Source: Adiantum capillus-veneris
Taxonomy: Eukaryota > Streptophyta > Polypodiopsida > Polypodiales > Pteridaceae
Direction: 5' to 3'
Assembly (NCBI GenBank): GCA_014529385.2
Contig: CM043970.1
Span: 64,618,996 to 64,682,995, forward strand
Length of the DNA: 64,000 nucleotides
A model generated the notes under the pieces. That model made no database searches and had not been told where the DNA came from. It was given only the letters and a program-made list of their open reading frames with translations. Positions 35,103 to 46,540 of this stretch are shown in pieces (within the stretch, counting starts at the first letter, position 1; every line of letters starts with the position of its first letter). The position numbers and the translations under genes are program-made.

Positions 35103-36916
35103 CCTAATTGACTTTCCAAAGAATGCTTGAACACCATATTCATGAAACGTTGAAATGTTGCAGGAGCATTTGTCAGACCAAATGGCATGACTCTAAAAGC
35201 ATAACAACCCCAAGGAGTGATAAAGGTTGTTTTCAATTGATCCTCCAGTGCAATCCCTATTTGAAAGTAACCTGAGTAACCATCGCACACAGTGTACTTC
35301 TCATGACCAGCTACCTCATTTAGTATCTCATCCTGGAATGGGAGGGGAAAGTGATCTCTCTTTGTTGCCTCATTGAGGGGACGGTAATCCACACACACCC
35401 TCCACTTGCCGTTCTTCTTAGGAGTGACAACAACAGGAGAGACCCACTCTGAATTCTCCACTGGATAAATGAACCCTGCTGCTAGAAGCTTTCTTACCTC
35501 CTTGAGTAAAGCCTGCTCCTTGATGACTCCTAGCCTTCGTAGCTTCTGAGCCTTAGGTGTGGCCTCTGGCTTCAACTCAATTTTGTGTTGAACAGCATCT
35601 ACTCCACGCACATCGGTGTAGTCTTTAGCAAAAAGCCTAGGAAACTTCCTTAGCACACATTTGAACTCCTCTCTTTCATCCTTTGTAAGTGTTGTTGATA
35701 GCATACCTTCCAGCATCCCTTCATCTTGATCACCTTTGTTCTCTTGAGGACCTACCTCCTCCAAGCCTTGACAAGAGGTCTCTTGGTTGCTTGGCTTAAA
35801 CCTTACCCCCATGACTTCGATGGAAGACTCCTCTTCAGTAATGCTGCCGCTACTTTCTTCTTCTGAAGTGCTATCGGTCCAACCTTCTTCCGTCTCACTT
35901 TGAGATGATTCTTCATGGAGCTCCTCTTGGCGTTGCTCCTTCATGTCAAAGACAACCTTCTTGTGATTGTCATTCCTGCAAATTAGCTTTCCACTCTCCC
36001 AATCCTGCAAAGCTCGCATTTTCATTAGCCATGGTCTTCCTAGGATAAATGGGTAACCATTTCCCTTGGTAGACATGACATAGAAATCCACTGCCTTCTT
36101 AATGCCAAAGGCCTCCACAAAAACATTTTTACAAATGCCTACGCACCTAGCCTTGCTATTGTTTGCCATTTTGACCCTAATTTCAGGTGTCTCATGGATG
36201 TGCATGCCTAGTTTTTGCATGAGTCCCTCTGTCATGATGCAAATTTGTGCACCCCCATCCACTAGACCTTTCCTAACCAATCTCCCTTTGATGTAACAGT
36301 CTAGCACCGGTGTAATGTCCTCATTCATTTCAGCTTGTGCAATTTTTACAACAGGCACACTCTCTTTTACCTTTCTCCTAGTGCTAACTGCCCTTGTTAA
36401 ATCCCTCCTAACTTGTGGACATAATGCAAGAAATTGAGGCCATGAAATATCAGGACCCTTACCTCTCATGTCTTCCAACAAGTTGTACGGAGCCATACCA
36501 TGTCCAAGAGGGAAGTCTTGGAGGTTGATACGACGTCGAGTCCTCTTGGTTTCCTTGGTTTCCTTTGCCTTCTTTCCTTGTCCATGGTCACTCTGTGATG
36601 TGACTCCTTCTTTCTCTTTACCTTTTCCTCGGCCACGCTTAATTCCATTGGCTTCCATGTCAACCTCATTTGAATTTGTCACCTCTACCACATGCACATT
36701 TGGATCTGGCAAAGGTGGAACTCCTTCTACCCCTTGTGGAGGTGGTCTTGGTCCATTTGGCCTTTGTAGAAGCCTTGGTTGTTGACCAGTTCCTTCACCT
36801 GCATTCATCACTGGGTAATTCAAGTTAGGCCTCCCTGGCTCCCCACGGGGCCAAGGACAATTATACATCCCATGTCCAGACTCTCCGCAATTCCAACATT
36901 GCAAGACTCTCCTAGG
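35045..36916 (-). pseudogene. Element C zinc knuckle, protease and RT N-terminal part
   Basis: This frame continues gag after an in-frame TGA. Counting from 36904: zinc knuckle CWNCGESGHGMYNC (residues 3-16), a basic Lys/Arg-rich linker near 90-125, protease with LVDGGAQICIM (D216; D-G-G instead of D-S/T-G, a variant I know from other plant gypsy elements), and RT from about residue 470 (KKNGKWRVCVDYRPLNEA, MPFGLTNAPATFQRFMN). It overlaps the next frame at 35045-35102, where a one-base shift falls just before FIDD. Confidence 0.88.
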
Positions 36917-37633
36917 TCATGGATCTCGCTCTTCAGACTTCTTTGCTTGTCCCTTTGGACCTACAGCTTGTGCAAGGTGAATTGACAGGCTGCTTAAAGA
37001 TTCGTTTAACTTCTCAATTACTTCCGCCGTTACCTCAGGAAGCTCCCTCGATGTTGATGCTTGTGACTTACCTTTGGGTCTAAGACCTTCTATTGGAACC
37101 TCTCCCCTTAAGCACTTGAGTTTCCTATACTTCTCAGTAGCCCTAGTTTCAGCTGCATCAAAAGTAGCAGGTGCACCCGCCTCAACTTTTACCTTAAGGT
37201 CAGGAAAGAGTCCGGCTATGAACCTCTCCTTCTTTAAAAATTCTGCACCATCACCAGGGTTAGCAACATTTCGTATCCATAGAGCCCAAAGACGTAGAAA
37301 CTCTTGCTTGTACAAGTAGTAGTCATCTAAGTCTTTTTGCTTATGAGAAACAATGTCTTGCCATAGTTTTTGAGTGTTTTGGGGATCAAAGAAGTATCTC
37401 TTAAAACGATTCAAAACTTCTGTGTAATTCCCCTTAACTTCCTCAGGAAAAGAGTCAAACCAAGTACTAGCATCTTTCCTAAGGACCACCTCAAACATTT
37501 CTACATGTTCTTGATCGGTTACTATCCTCTTGATACGGCAAGACATCTTGAAATTTGCTAAAAATAATTCTGCATCCTCTCCAGGCTCTCCAAAGAAAAG
37601 AGGATATCCAGACATTTGGCGTTGGCTCTCCAT
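36917..37633 (-). pseudogene. Element C gag
   Basis: 238 residues from MESQRQMSGYPLFFGEP. The retrotransposon gag core is at about residues 45-140 (DASTWFDSFPEEV, VLNRFKRYFF, EFLRLWALWI, RFIAGLFPDL). It ends at a TGA (36917-36919), and the same frame resumes with the zinc knuckle four codons later. The stop therefore lies before, not after, the knuckle. A CpG change CGA to TGA would explain it, though readthrough cannot be excluded. Confidence 0.88.
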
Positions 37634-37682
37634 TATTATGAAAGATTACAACACGAGTTACAATAAGGGATACAATAGAGAT

Positions 37683-38141
37683 CTAGAACCACTCGCCTGC
37701 AAATGAAGAAGTGAGAAAATACCACTCTAGGTTTTCTTCTTCAGCTATCCAAGCTTCAATAAGGTCTCGATTTGTTTGATCAAAACAAAAGGGTAGACTA
37801 TTGATGAGCTCTAAGAAGGGTTGAAATTCTTCAAAGCTAAGGCGATAAACAGAAATCTCTAGAACTTCATTTTCTGGATCCAAAAGAGCAACCACGTCCC
37901 AAGTGATAAATTGCACTTGCTCTACAATTCCCAATGCACAAGCGGTTTGTATAAAAACTAGATCTTCATGCTCGTCGAAGGCCGTGAGAAAGTAGCAATT
38001 GACTAGGAGCTCCTTTCCTTCGAGTACCACACAGTCGGAGTGAGGCAACCTTCTCACAATTTCATAAAGAACATCCTCATCAAGTCCAATCAAGTTTGCA
38101 AGATTTAAAGACTCCACTTGTGCTACAAAATTCCTGGACAA
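37683..38141 (-). CDS. Extra ORF 2 of element C, F-box-like, paralogue of extra ORF 1
   Basis: 152 residues, between extra ORF 1 and gag, same strand. It has an F-box-like start (IGLDEDVLYEIVRRLPHSD, compare the consensus LP--L---I--RLP) followed by an alpha/beta-looking region with FIQTACALGIVEQVQF and LINSLPFCFDQTNRDL. The pattern VRRLPH..V, FIQ..CAL..V..V.F and LINSLPF.F....R.L is shared with extra ORF 1, so they are duplicates. F-box proteins are substrate adaptors of SCF ubiquitin ligases; the usual Trp near the end of the F-box is not evident, so that role is only a guess. The first Met is near 38118; an acceptor-like TTTTTGTCCAG just upstream suggests the frame could be a spliced exon. 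Confidence 0.6.
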   Translation of the reverse strand: MSRNFVAQVESLNLANLIGLDEDVLYEIVRRLPHSDCVVLEGKELLVNCYFLTAFDEHEDLVFIQTACALGIVEQVQFITWDVVALLDPENEVLEISVYRLSFEEFQPFLELINSLPFCFDQTNRDLIEAWIAEEENLEWYFLTSSFAGEWF

Positions 38142-38187
38142 AAACTCCTTAGGATTATGGTTAAATCATTCAAAAGCATAAAGAGAT

Positions 38188-38742
38188 TTACAATGTCTCT
38201 ATGAACAAAGTGTCATAGAAAGTAGAGAAGGATGAGAATTTATACAAATTTGCAATCTTCTCTATGCTCTCTTTATTAAGACAAGCTCTGAATAGCTCCC
38301 TATCTCCTTTGTTGAAAGCGAAAGGAAGACTATTAATAAGACGCAAATGAGGGAAAAATTCACCAAATGTGAGTCTATGAAGCATGAACTCTGGCCGCAA
38401 GTTTCCTGAAGAGTCTTCCTCAATGGTGAAATGCACTCGCCAAACGCCAAATTTCACTCTATTTACCAATCTTAGGGCACACACTAGTTGGATGAATGTG
38501 CGGTCTTCCTTAGTGCCCAACAACAAGAGGAAAATGGAATCCATGCGTAGGACCTTCCGTCTTAACTTCACCACCCTCTTGTTATGAGGGAGACGCCTTA
38601 CTACTTGCTCCTGCAACTCAATTGGTAATAGAGCTAGATCTCTAAGGATTGAACTTTCACTGCACACACATTCCCAGTTAGAATAAATGATCGTTTTTTT
38701 GTTTCTTGTAACAACTTGGACAAAGAAAAAACAAACATACAC
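38188..38742 (-). CDS. Extra ORF 1 of element C, F-box-like, possibly spliced
   Basis: 184 residues as a single frame. The conserved part starts at LLPIELQEQVVRRLPHNK and runs through FIQLVCALRLVNRVKF, HRLTFGEFFPHL and LINSLPFAFNKGDREL, parallel to extra ORF 2. The first about 28 residues look non-coding, and TGTGTGCAG at 38660-38668 is a good acceptor. Joining exon 38659-38188 to a candidate exon 39221-39052, which ends at donor GTACGA, keeps the frame (170 + 472 = 642 bases). This is an inference. An ORF1 upstream of gag is known in Ogre-type Tat elements; whether this is that ORF or a captured host gene is open. Confidence 0.6.
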   Translation of the reverse strand: MYVCFFFVQVVTRNKKTIIYSNWECVCSESSILRDLALLPIELQEQVVRRLPHNKRVVKLRRKVLRMDSIFLLLLGTKEDRTFIQLVCALRLVNRVKFGVWRVHFTIEEDSSGNLRPEFMLHRLTFGEFFPHLRLINSLPFAFNKGDRELFRACLNKESIEKIANLYKFSSFSTFYDTLFIETL

Positions 38743-39051
38743 ACTACTTTGCTGGGCTGCACTTCATTTTAAAATAAAATGAACACATGTACATCAAAAG
38801 AAGTGTGGTAGTTGATGAGAGGTAGAATGACAGGGTTTGGTGATGCAAGAATTTATCCTGCTCTTTGGGCACCAAACATGAACACCATTCGTTGTTGAAA
38901 ATGGATCTTTCTACTAATTGCAACGTTTATTCTAATGTGTGGAGTAAAATGAAAGGGAAAAACCTCTATTCCTGGGCCATTATCCATGGCCTATGCATGT
39001 CCTAATGCTTAAAACAAAACAAAAATATAGACGTCCAAACTAAGGTCGTAC

Positions 39052-39221
39052 CTAATGAGAGGCAAAATAAAAGGATTTACTGAAGCGTTTATCTCGGCCA
39101 ACCTAAGAGGACCTAAAATTCTACGAATGACACGTTGAAATTGCAACTTAGTACTAACGATTATGTGTACCTTTTGCCTTGCAATGGGAATGAAGGGATC
39201 ATACAAAGCTTCGTGATTCAT
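39052..39221 (-). CDS. Candidate first exon for extra ORF 1 of element C
   Basis: An ATG frame (MNHEALYDPFIPIARQ) just after the primer site, ending at a GT with phase 2, which matches the phase of the acceptor at 38660. No domain recognised. If real, the genomic element carries an intron of about 390 bp. Confidence 0.3.
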
Positions 39222-39274
39222 GCAAACTACTTGACTATGCTAAAGGTTGATTCTACACAAAAATACACAAGCCG

Positions 39275-39292
39275 TCCTCAGTGGGGGCACCA
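39275..39292 (-). promoter_or_regulatory. Element C primer-binding site candidate
   Basis: On the minus strand TGGTGCCCCCACTGAGGA begins three bases after the 5' LTR. The TGG start is that of a tRNA-primed site; I cannot name the tRNA with certainty. Confidence 0.7.
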
Positions 39293-39295
39293 ATT

Positions 39296-39557
39296 TGAGG
39301 CGGTCCGGGGCGGGCAACAAGAAGAGTGGCCTCTAGAAACCCTTCAAGGCTCCCGTGCTGCTCAATGGAGCTAGGGCACAACACAGCACAAACCAAAACA
39401 ACAAACCCACCGCCAAATCCCAACTACACAAGGGGCACCACCTAGTTTAAGAGCGAACTAGGACGCAAAAGAGGAGAATCGTTAGAGCAACCCACAAACA
39501 AGCAAGGAATTTACACTAACCCTAACACCAATGGAATACTCTCACACACTAAAACAC

Positions 39558-39591
<34 letters not shown>

Positions 39592-40801
39592 TAGTGCTCG
39601 GGCTGCTTTGAAACGTATCGACAATGATCAAGCAAACACAACTATATATTTAAGAAAGAGAGAGAAAGGGGGAGGGGGTGCTTGTTGCATTAATACCTTC
39701 TTACAAATCTGTCATGACAAATCAAAGTGAGATTAGTACTTGTTCAACATAGCTTGCGTAAATTTCACCACAACACATCACAAGAAAAGCCACCCCAATC
39801 ACTGTCTTAAGGCCAGGGGAGTCCTCTCCACCCTGTCGCCCTCTTACAGTATGTGGGATTTATGGCTAGATTGATGACAACACCAGAGACAAGCTATCAA
39901 GAACTTAACAAAAAAAAACACCAAGACACTTACGCATCATTGTTGTCCATTACTTCACGTTGGAAGGGAGACAAAGTATCCAAGCTTAGTCCAAATCCAC
40001 CCTCCTTGATTCAGCGAATGTTGGGCTTACACTAGTAGGAGAAATGATAGATTTCCTACTCTCAATTGAATGATCACTCTCTCTCTTACAATGGAATAGA
40101 TTTCCCTTGCTAATCCCCTATTACAACACATGCGCATGCATAAGACAATGAGCTTCCACTCAAGAGCTCCTTCTAGAGAGGTTGAGCTTGGCTTCTCAAG
40201 CTATAGCATAGTGCTCTTGCTTATGGCTCCCCCCTTGAATTATTTTGGGTGAAAGAGGAAAAGGTATGCAAGTAAATAATATAATAAAAGTAACCAATGA
40301 GTAGAAATCAATTTTTTGTTTTCACGAGGGTGAGGGTGAAAATGTGGGAGTGATTTGTATAAAGGAAAAATATGAGGTTAGAGTATGTACATATTGGCAA
40401 AATAAATAAATAAATAAATAAATATATATATATAATTATGGTGTAAGAGGATGAAAGAAGGTGTACATAGCTTTAATAAAACACACACCTAAGTAGAAAT
40501 ATTTAAATAAAATACCAAAATTTATAAAAAATCCCTATATTTAGGCCATATATACAATGAAATATTTACACACAAAGAGGCCATAATATACTTTTATTTT
40601 TTTATTTTTTTTATTTTTTTTGGCTCACCTAGCCCAGTGACTAGCTAGCTGAGGGTTTTTAAGAAGATATGGGAAAAGTCCCGTGACTCACGCACGCCTA
40701 TGTACAGTGAAATGGTAGGGATAGCCACAGTGTTTGGGTGATTTTGGTAGGGTGAGGTAACTCACTGTGGCAATTACAAAGAGCCGAAAAAACGGCTATC
40801 A
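39296..40801 (-). repeat. Element C 5' LTR (right)
   Basis: 1,506 bp, TGAGGCGG..GGCTATCA. Compared with the left LTR I see changes at about six single positions and different lengths of the GA, TA and AAAT repeats. Confidence 0.92.
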
Positions 40802-41172
40802 GTAGTTGTTGCACAAGGTGAAGATTGCGAGCTGACAGTACAAAAGTAAAGTGTATCAACCTTTTCTCCTTTGGAAACCACCAAAGATCCCTTTGAGATC
40901 TTCCACCGTTTGTTTCCAAATGCAATGTTGTGACCTTCATCGTCCAATTGTCCTGTAGAGATCAAATTCTTGCGAAGAGAAAGATGCAAATCTATAGCAA
41001 TTGACATACATGCATCATGGGAAAAAGGATCATAAGCACACTCTACAAAAAATACCCACTCTGCATCTATATCAACATCACAATCTCCTTTCACAAAAGA
41101 TTCTACAATATTTGCACTTGTAGTGGAGCTAGCCTCTTTCTTATTGGCCTCTTTTGCCTTCAATTTAGGACA
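40802..41172 (-). pseudogene. Copia-beta 5' remainder (unit 2), beyond element C
   Basis: Resumes with the target duplication GTAG and the gag-pre-integrase frame (LRKNLISTGQLDDEG) as in 6957-7329. Confidence 0.85.
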
Positions 41173-42877
41173 CTACTGGATCAAGTAATCATTATCTTTG
41201 CTATAATGATCTTCTTCTTGATCTTTTCACTAAAATTCCCAAACAAGATGTTTCTAGAAAAAGCATTGGAAACAGGGATTTCATTGACGTGATCAGGATC
41301 ATGTGATCACATAATAACGCAAGTAATAATCACACATAAAAAATATCCATGGCACCTGCAACCCTCTTCAGTAATAGTGATACCCACGTTTCTGTAGCAA
41401 CAACCCCTTCTTCACCCCATTATGCTCAATGCCTGCTACGACATTTTTTCAACTTTGTTAGCACTCTATATCTACTCGCCCGCTCTCCTTAAGCAAGCCC
41501 TTTGGTGGCTTCTTGCTCATCTACAGCCTAGACTCCCCAAATCTCCTCTCGATACTATAGTGCCACCCTCTTGCTAGCACTCCAACCCACACATCTTGTA
41601 GCTCCTCTCTTTCTGCAACAATGAGTGATTTTGTGCAACCCAAGCTAGCACAACCCCCTTCGCCAATGCTCCTTATTTTTTGGGCACTATCCTTGGCCAC
41701 CCCAACCTACACCCTGAGCATCCCTCTTGGCAAGTGCAAGTGATGAATCTGCACAGCCCAAGAAGTCCCCCCTCTCATGCCCTAAAGATCCCCCCCCTTC
41801 CGATATGGCGACCCTCCTTCTTTTTGTAGCTCTTGGAGCTCCCCTCATGCTTTTGGCAAGCATGGTGTCATGCAACTTTTGCGTGCTACAATGTGCCGCT
41901 CTCATGCAATAAAACTCAAAAAACAACAAAGCTCACCTTTTCTAGCGTTATTATAAGACAAAAACTTGTTTGGCCTTGCTTCTAAACTTCAAATCGCCAA
42001 AACCCTGCCACATTTTGTCAACTGGGCATTAATAAAGGATGAGCCCCAAAACAGGAAAAGTTATGTGATGCCACATCTCCTCTACCCACCACTGCTAGCT
42101 TCAAACTTTAATATTTTGATGATTGTGACTTTGTTTGACAAGCTGTCACTTTGAAATAGCTCTATATGATTCACACTACCTTTGCAAACCTTGGTAAGCT
42201 TATAAAAATGTCTAATGGTATGTTTACCAAGGTGATTAAAATGTTGCAAGACTGGCCCGTTACCAAAAAAAATTCAAATGCTTATACCCTAAGCATTTGG
42301 ACTCCGATTGCTGATCCAATTAGACCAACATGCTCCATAAATCAATCACTTCAAAACTATCATCCCACATTCGTTGTACTCATCAAGCTGCATTCATCCA
42401 ATCCGGTGGGAATTTATAAAGCACCATTTTTCTTCAAATTGACCTAACTTGAGATGTATATTTCCCATTGTGGACCAACCTATGGGGAGCACTTTGAAAA
42501 TCACCTTTTGACTCCCACTTTTTCACTTTAAGATCTCTAATTAGCCATATTTGAGAGGACCCCATTGTAGAGGAATTTCACCCAAAAAAAGCCAAAATGC
42601 ATACACATGTGGATCTAAATGTGTGCCTTGGATCTTCATACCTACTTTATCTCCATGGCATGCACCTGTAGATACCCATGGCCTTGATCCTTGTTCTTCC
42701 TAGCACAAACTCACTTTAATTGAACCATAATTGCCTACCCCCCTTGTTGAAAATTAATGTTCAACCACAAGAGCAAGTTATTGTACTTGAAACTGCAAAA
42801 CTAGAGAACACTTTAGCAAATACAAAAAACTGCTACCATATGTACAAAGTTTTATTCTTACTACTTGTAGCCCTTTT
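41173..42877. other. Unassigned repeat-unit DNA (unit 2)
   Basis: Copy of 7330-9035 with few substitutions. No supported gene. Confidence 0.5.
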
Positions 42878-43072
42878 CTAGGTAGGATGGCCAACCCCCA
42901 TTGCTACCACTTGATGCACACTGGGAACCAAATCCCTGTCAAAGTACAACTTGAGATGCACATCGTTTACTTTGTGCTTGAGACGCTTACCATTTAAGCT
43001 TACCAATTGGTAAGTACCATTGGGAAAATCTTGATGAACTTTGTACAATACTATTGGGAGGCGTTGTAGCAC
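42878..43072 (-). pseudogene. Ty3/gypsy integrase C-terminal tail (unit 2)
   Basis: Second copy of the fragment at 9036-9230; VHQDFPNGTYQ here versus VHQAFPNGTYQ. Confidence 0.65.
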
Positions 43073-43845
43073 GACCTAATCGTAACCCACAAAAAATTAT
43101 CCAATCCGCGGATCCGCAACCCGGCTAGGGCATGGAAGCATGAGCATCGGATGAATAGAAATAGAGGATTCAAGAGATCACTTCTCCAATGCAAGTAGAG
43201 ATTAGCCATGGCAAAACTCAACTCTAAACCTACTCTAATCACTAATCAAACAACTCCTACACACATCAAGCCCACCAAAGTCCGACTTACCATAGACTAG
43301 AAACCCCAAGCACACTAATGATAAGCACACACTAATTACCACATGTCAATCATGGCACTTCATCAATAGCTACACACATGAAGTGAATGGTGCTAGAGCT
43401 TCATAAACCCTATCTACACACAAGCAAACAATAGGTCACACAAATTAATTATAAGATTAAGACCCAACTTAATCAAACTAATTAGTGATTCTAAATATCA
43501 CAAATCAAATACTTATGGAAGAATAGCAGTGTTTACTAGCAAGAAGTACATACATCTCTCAAATATAGAGTAATAAAAGTGAGATACTACTTCATGACAA
43601 GATGAAATGTAGAGAAGAATTAGCCTAATGAGAAAATAAGGGTTAGATTAATCAAGAAGAGCTTACACTAATTACAATGGTTAGCACCAGCCTCTCAAGC
43701 ATAAACATTAAGCTCAAGGCTAAGCCATAGAGTTAACACTTAAGAGAGAGGGAGCTCTCAAAAGTGGATCCTCAAGAGTGGATACTCAAGAACGAAGCCT
43801 CCTTGCATAAAGGCTTCCTTTTAAGGGCTTTCACCTCAATCCCTT
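43073..43845. other. Unassigned DNA upstream of the solo LTR (unit 2)
   Basis: Copy of 9231-10003; no gene seen. Confidence 0.45.
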
Positions 43846-43849
43846 CTAC

Positions 43850-44107
43850 TGAGGCGGTCCGGGGCGGGCAACAAGAAGAGCAACCTCTAGACACCCTTCA
43901 AGGCTCCCGTGCTGCTCAATGGGGCTGGGGCACAACACAACACAAACAAAAACAACAAACCCACAGTCAAATCCCAACTACACAAGGGGCACCACCTAGT
44001 TTAAGAGCGAACTAGGACGCAAAAGAGGAGAATCGTTAGAGCAACCCACAAACAAGCAAGGAATTTACACTAACCCTAACACCAATGGAACACTCTCACA
44101 CACTAAA

Positions 44108-44155
<48 letters not shown>

Positions 44156-46536
44156 TGCTCGGGCTGCTTTGAAACGTATCGGCAATGATCAAGCAACACA
44201 ACTATATATTTAAGAAAGAGAGAGAAAGGGGGAGGGGGTGCTTGTTGCATTAATACCTTCTTACAAATCTGTCATGACAAATCAAAGTGAAATTAGTATT
44301 TGTTCAACATAGCTTGCGTAAATTTCACCACAACACATCACAAGAAAAGCCACCCCAATCACTGTCTTAAAGCCAAGGGAGTCCTCTCCACCCTGTCGCC
44401 CTCTTACAGTATGTGGGATTTATGGCTAGATTGATGACAACACCAGAGACAAGCTATCAAGAACTTAACAAAAAACACCAAGACACTTACGCATCATTGT
44501 TGTCCATTATTTCACGTTGGAAGGGAGACAAAGTATCCAAGCTTAGTCCAAATCCACCCTCCTTGATTTAGCAAATGTTGGGCTTACACTAGTAGGAGAA
44601 ATGATAGATTTCCTACTCTCAATTGAATGAACACTCTCTCTCTTACAAATGGCATAGAGTTCCCTTGCTAATCCCCTATTACAACACATGCACATGCATA
44701 AGACAATGAGCTTCCACTCAAGAGCTCCTTCTAGAGAGGTTGAGCTTGGCTTCTCAAGCTATAGCATAGTGCTCTTGCTTATGGCTCCCTTTTGTGCTAT
44801 GCTAGCTACACCCTCCTTTTATAGCAATTTTGAAGGCTAGGGTTACTCCTCTAACCATGGTTGGTTAGATTTTCAGCAATTTATCTAATTTCTTTTGCTT
44901 GGAATTATCAAGAAGTTGGTGGGGAAAGAGAGAGGAGAGAAATGGAGGTGGTAGGAGTTTCATAGTGGGTTAGTGTTAGTAGAGTTAGTATTAATTTACA
45001 AATGGAATTGGATATTTACAATGGGAGTATCCATGTAGGATACAAATAAGGAAGAAAAACTCTTAAGAGGTAAGAAAAGGTGGATTTCTTACAAGGTTGA
45101 TGCTCCAAGTGTCTTGAGTAGGGCCAATTTTGACGCTTGTTGACGGTCCACTAGCTTTGACGGTACATTTTTTCTCCACTCTTGACCTTCCTTGAGAGAC
45201 AAGGTATTGAAGCTGAGTAATCAAACCACCATGATGCTATCTTTTAAGAGAAGAGGCTGAATTTTGTGGTTTTTTTGATAGATATGGGTAAATTGGAGGA
45301 GGAAAAAAATGAGACTAGGTGTTCAATTTTGGAATGGAATTGTGTGTGGGAGGTATGAGTTCACCATGGTTTCTCTTATTCTTCAAGGTTGAGGAGAAGG
45401 TGAGTAGGGTGCAGAGAGGATGTGGTGAGAGAGGTGGGGATGATAAGTGGAGAAAGTGTGTGTGTGAAAGAGAGAAAATGATAAAGTGGAAGAGAGAGTG
45501 TGGTTGCATAGCATGGGAAAACTGGGGTTCCACTAATAAAATCATAGCTCACAGCTCGTAGCTCAAACAAAATATGAAAACATTTGAGGCAAACGTTCAG
45601 CCCACGAGCTACAACTTTTGTTTGTATCACCTTTTCAAATTCGGAGAGCAACGTGAACTTTTAAAATCAGCAAAACCGAGCTTTTTTTCCATGCACAAGG
45701 TCCTTGTTGGGGTCCTTCTTTGGATGATTCTTTTGAATACCTCCAAGAGTGAGCCCTCCATAGTGCATGTATGCATGCCACCTACCTTGACCTTATTTGG
45801 TAGGTCTATAATTGAAGATATTGTTGAGATTATGATTATAAGTGAATAGTTAAATCTAAGAAAATCAAATATTGAGGGGTCTAAAAAATATGTACATGTC
45901 AAATATAAATAATATAAGTGGAAAAAAATATAAAGGGGTCAAAAGAAATCTCTCTCATTATGAGGCTACCACATAAAAAGAAAATATTTTTGGTGTTCTA
46001 AAAAAAAACAAAATAGATGTAGGAAGGGAAAAAATCACAATAGTGAAAAAATATACACATAAATAAACTAGTTTTTTTGGATTTTTGTTGGGGTGGAGTT
46101 AAACCAAATATAAAGAAGCTTACATGAAAATATTTCTATATGGAATAAAGAGTATGAAAAATGGTAAGAAAAATTGTGGTAATGGTGAGGCAATGTACAG
46201 AGCATAAATAACACACACCTAGGTAGAAATATTTAAATAAATACCAAAATAATTATGAAAAAATCTTTTATTTAGGCCCTATATACAAAGAAATATTTAC
46301 ATACGAATGGGCCATAAATATACTTTATATTTTTTATTTTATTTTATTTTTTTTGGCTCAACTAGCCCAATGACTAGCTAATTGAGGGTTTTTTAAGAAG
46401 ATGGGAAAAGTCCCGTGACTCACGCACGCCTATGTACAGTGAAGTGAAATGGTAGGATAGCCACAGTGTTGGGGTGATTTTGGTAGGGTGAGGTAACTCA
46501 CTGTGACAATTACAAAGAGCCGAAAAACGGCTATCA
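43850..46536 (-). repeat. Solo LTR related to element C, long form (unit 2)
   Basis: 2,687 bp with TGAGGCGG..GGCTATCA ends and CTAC target duplications at 43846-43849 and 46537-46540. Its first about 940 bp and last about 300 bp match the LTRs of C, but the middle is different and longer, so it represents a long LTR subtype. Confidence 0.85.
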
Positions 46537-46540
46537 CTAC

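Larger units (their letters stand above)
30823..40801 (-). mobile_element. Element C: full-length Tat-type Ty3/gypsy retrotransposon with extra ORFs
   Basis: 9,979 bp. LTRs of 1,504 and 1,506 bp, TG..CA ends, a GTAG target duplication, polypurine tract, primer site and gag-pol on the minus strand. Pol has two RNase H domains, the native one degenerate and an extra one before integrase, which is the hallmark of the Tat/Ogre branch. Two paralogous extra ORFs sit between primer site and gag. The LTRs differ by about six substitutions plus repeat-length changes, so insertion is recent. It is present only in unit 2. Two in-frame stops and one frameshift break gag-pol. Confidence 0.93.

Noticed and set aside
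36917-36919. Gag TGA in element C as a programmed readthrough site
   Set aside because: It precedes the zinc knuckle rather than separating gag from pol, and CpG decay explains it; kept only as a question in the findings.
38745-39000. Third degenerate copy of the F-box-like ORF in element C
   Set aside because: A faint LRL..IN similarity in the exon at 39052-39221 is too weak, and 38745-39000 shows no match.
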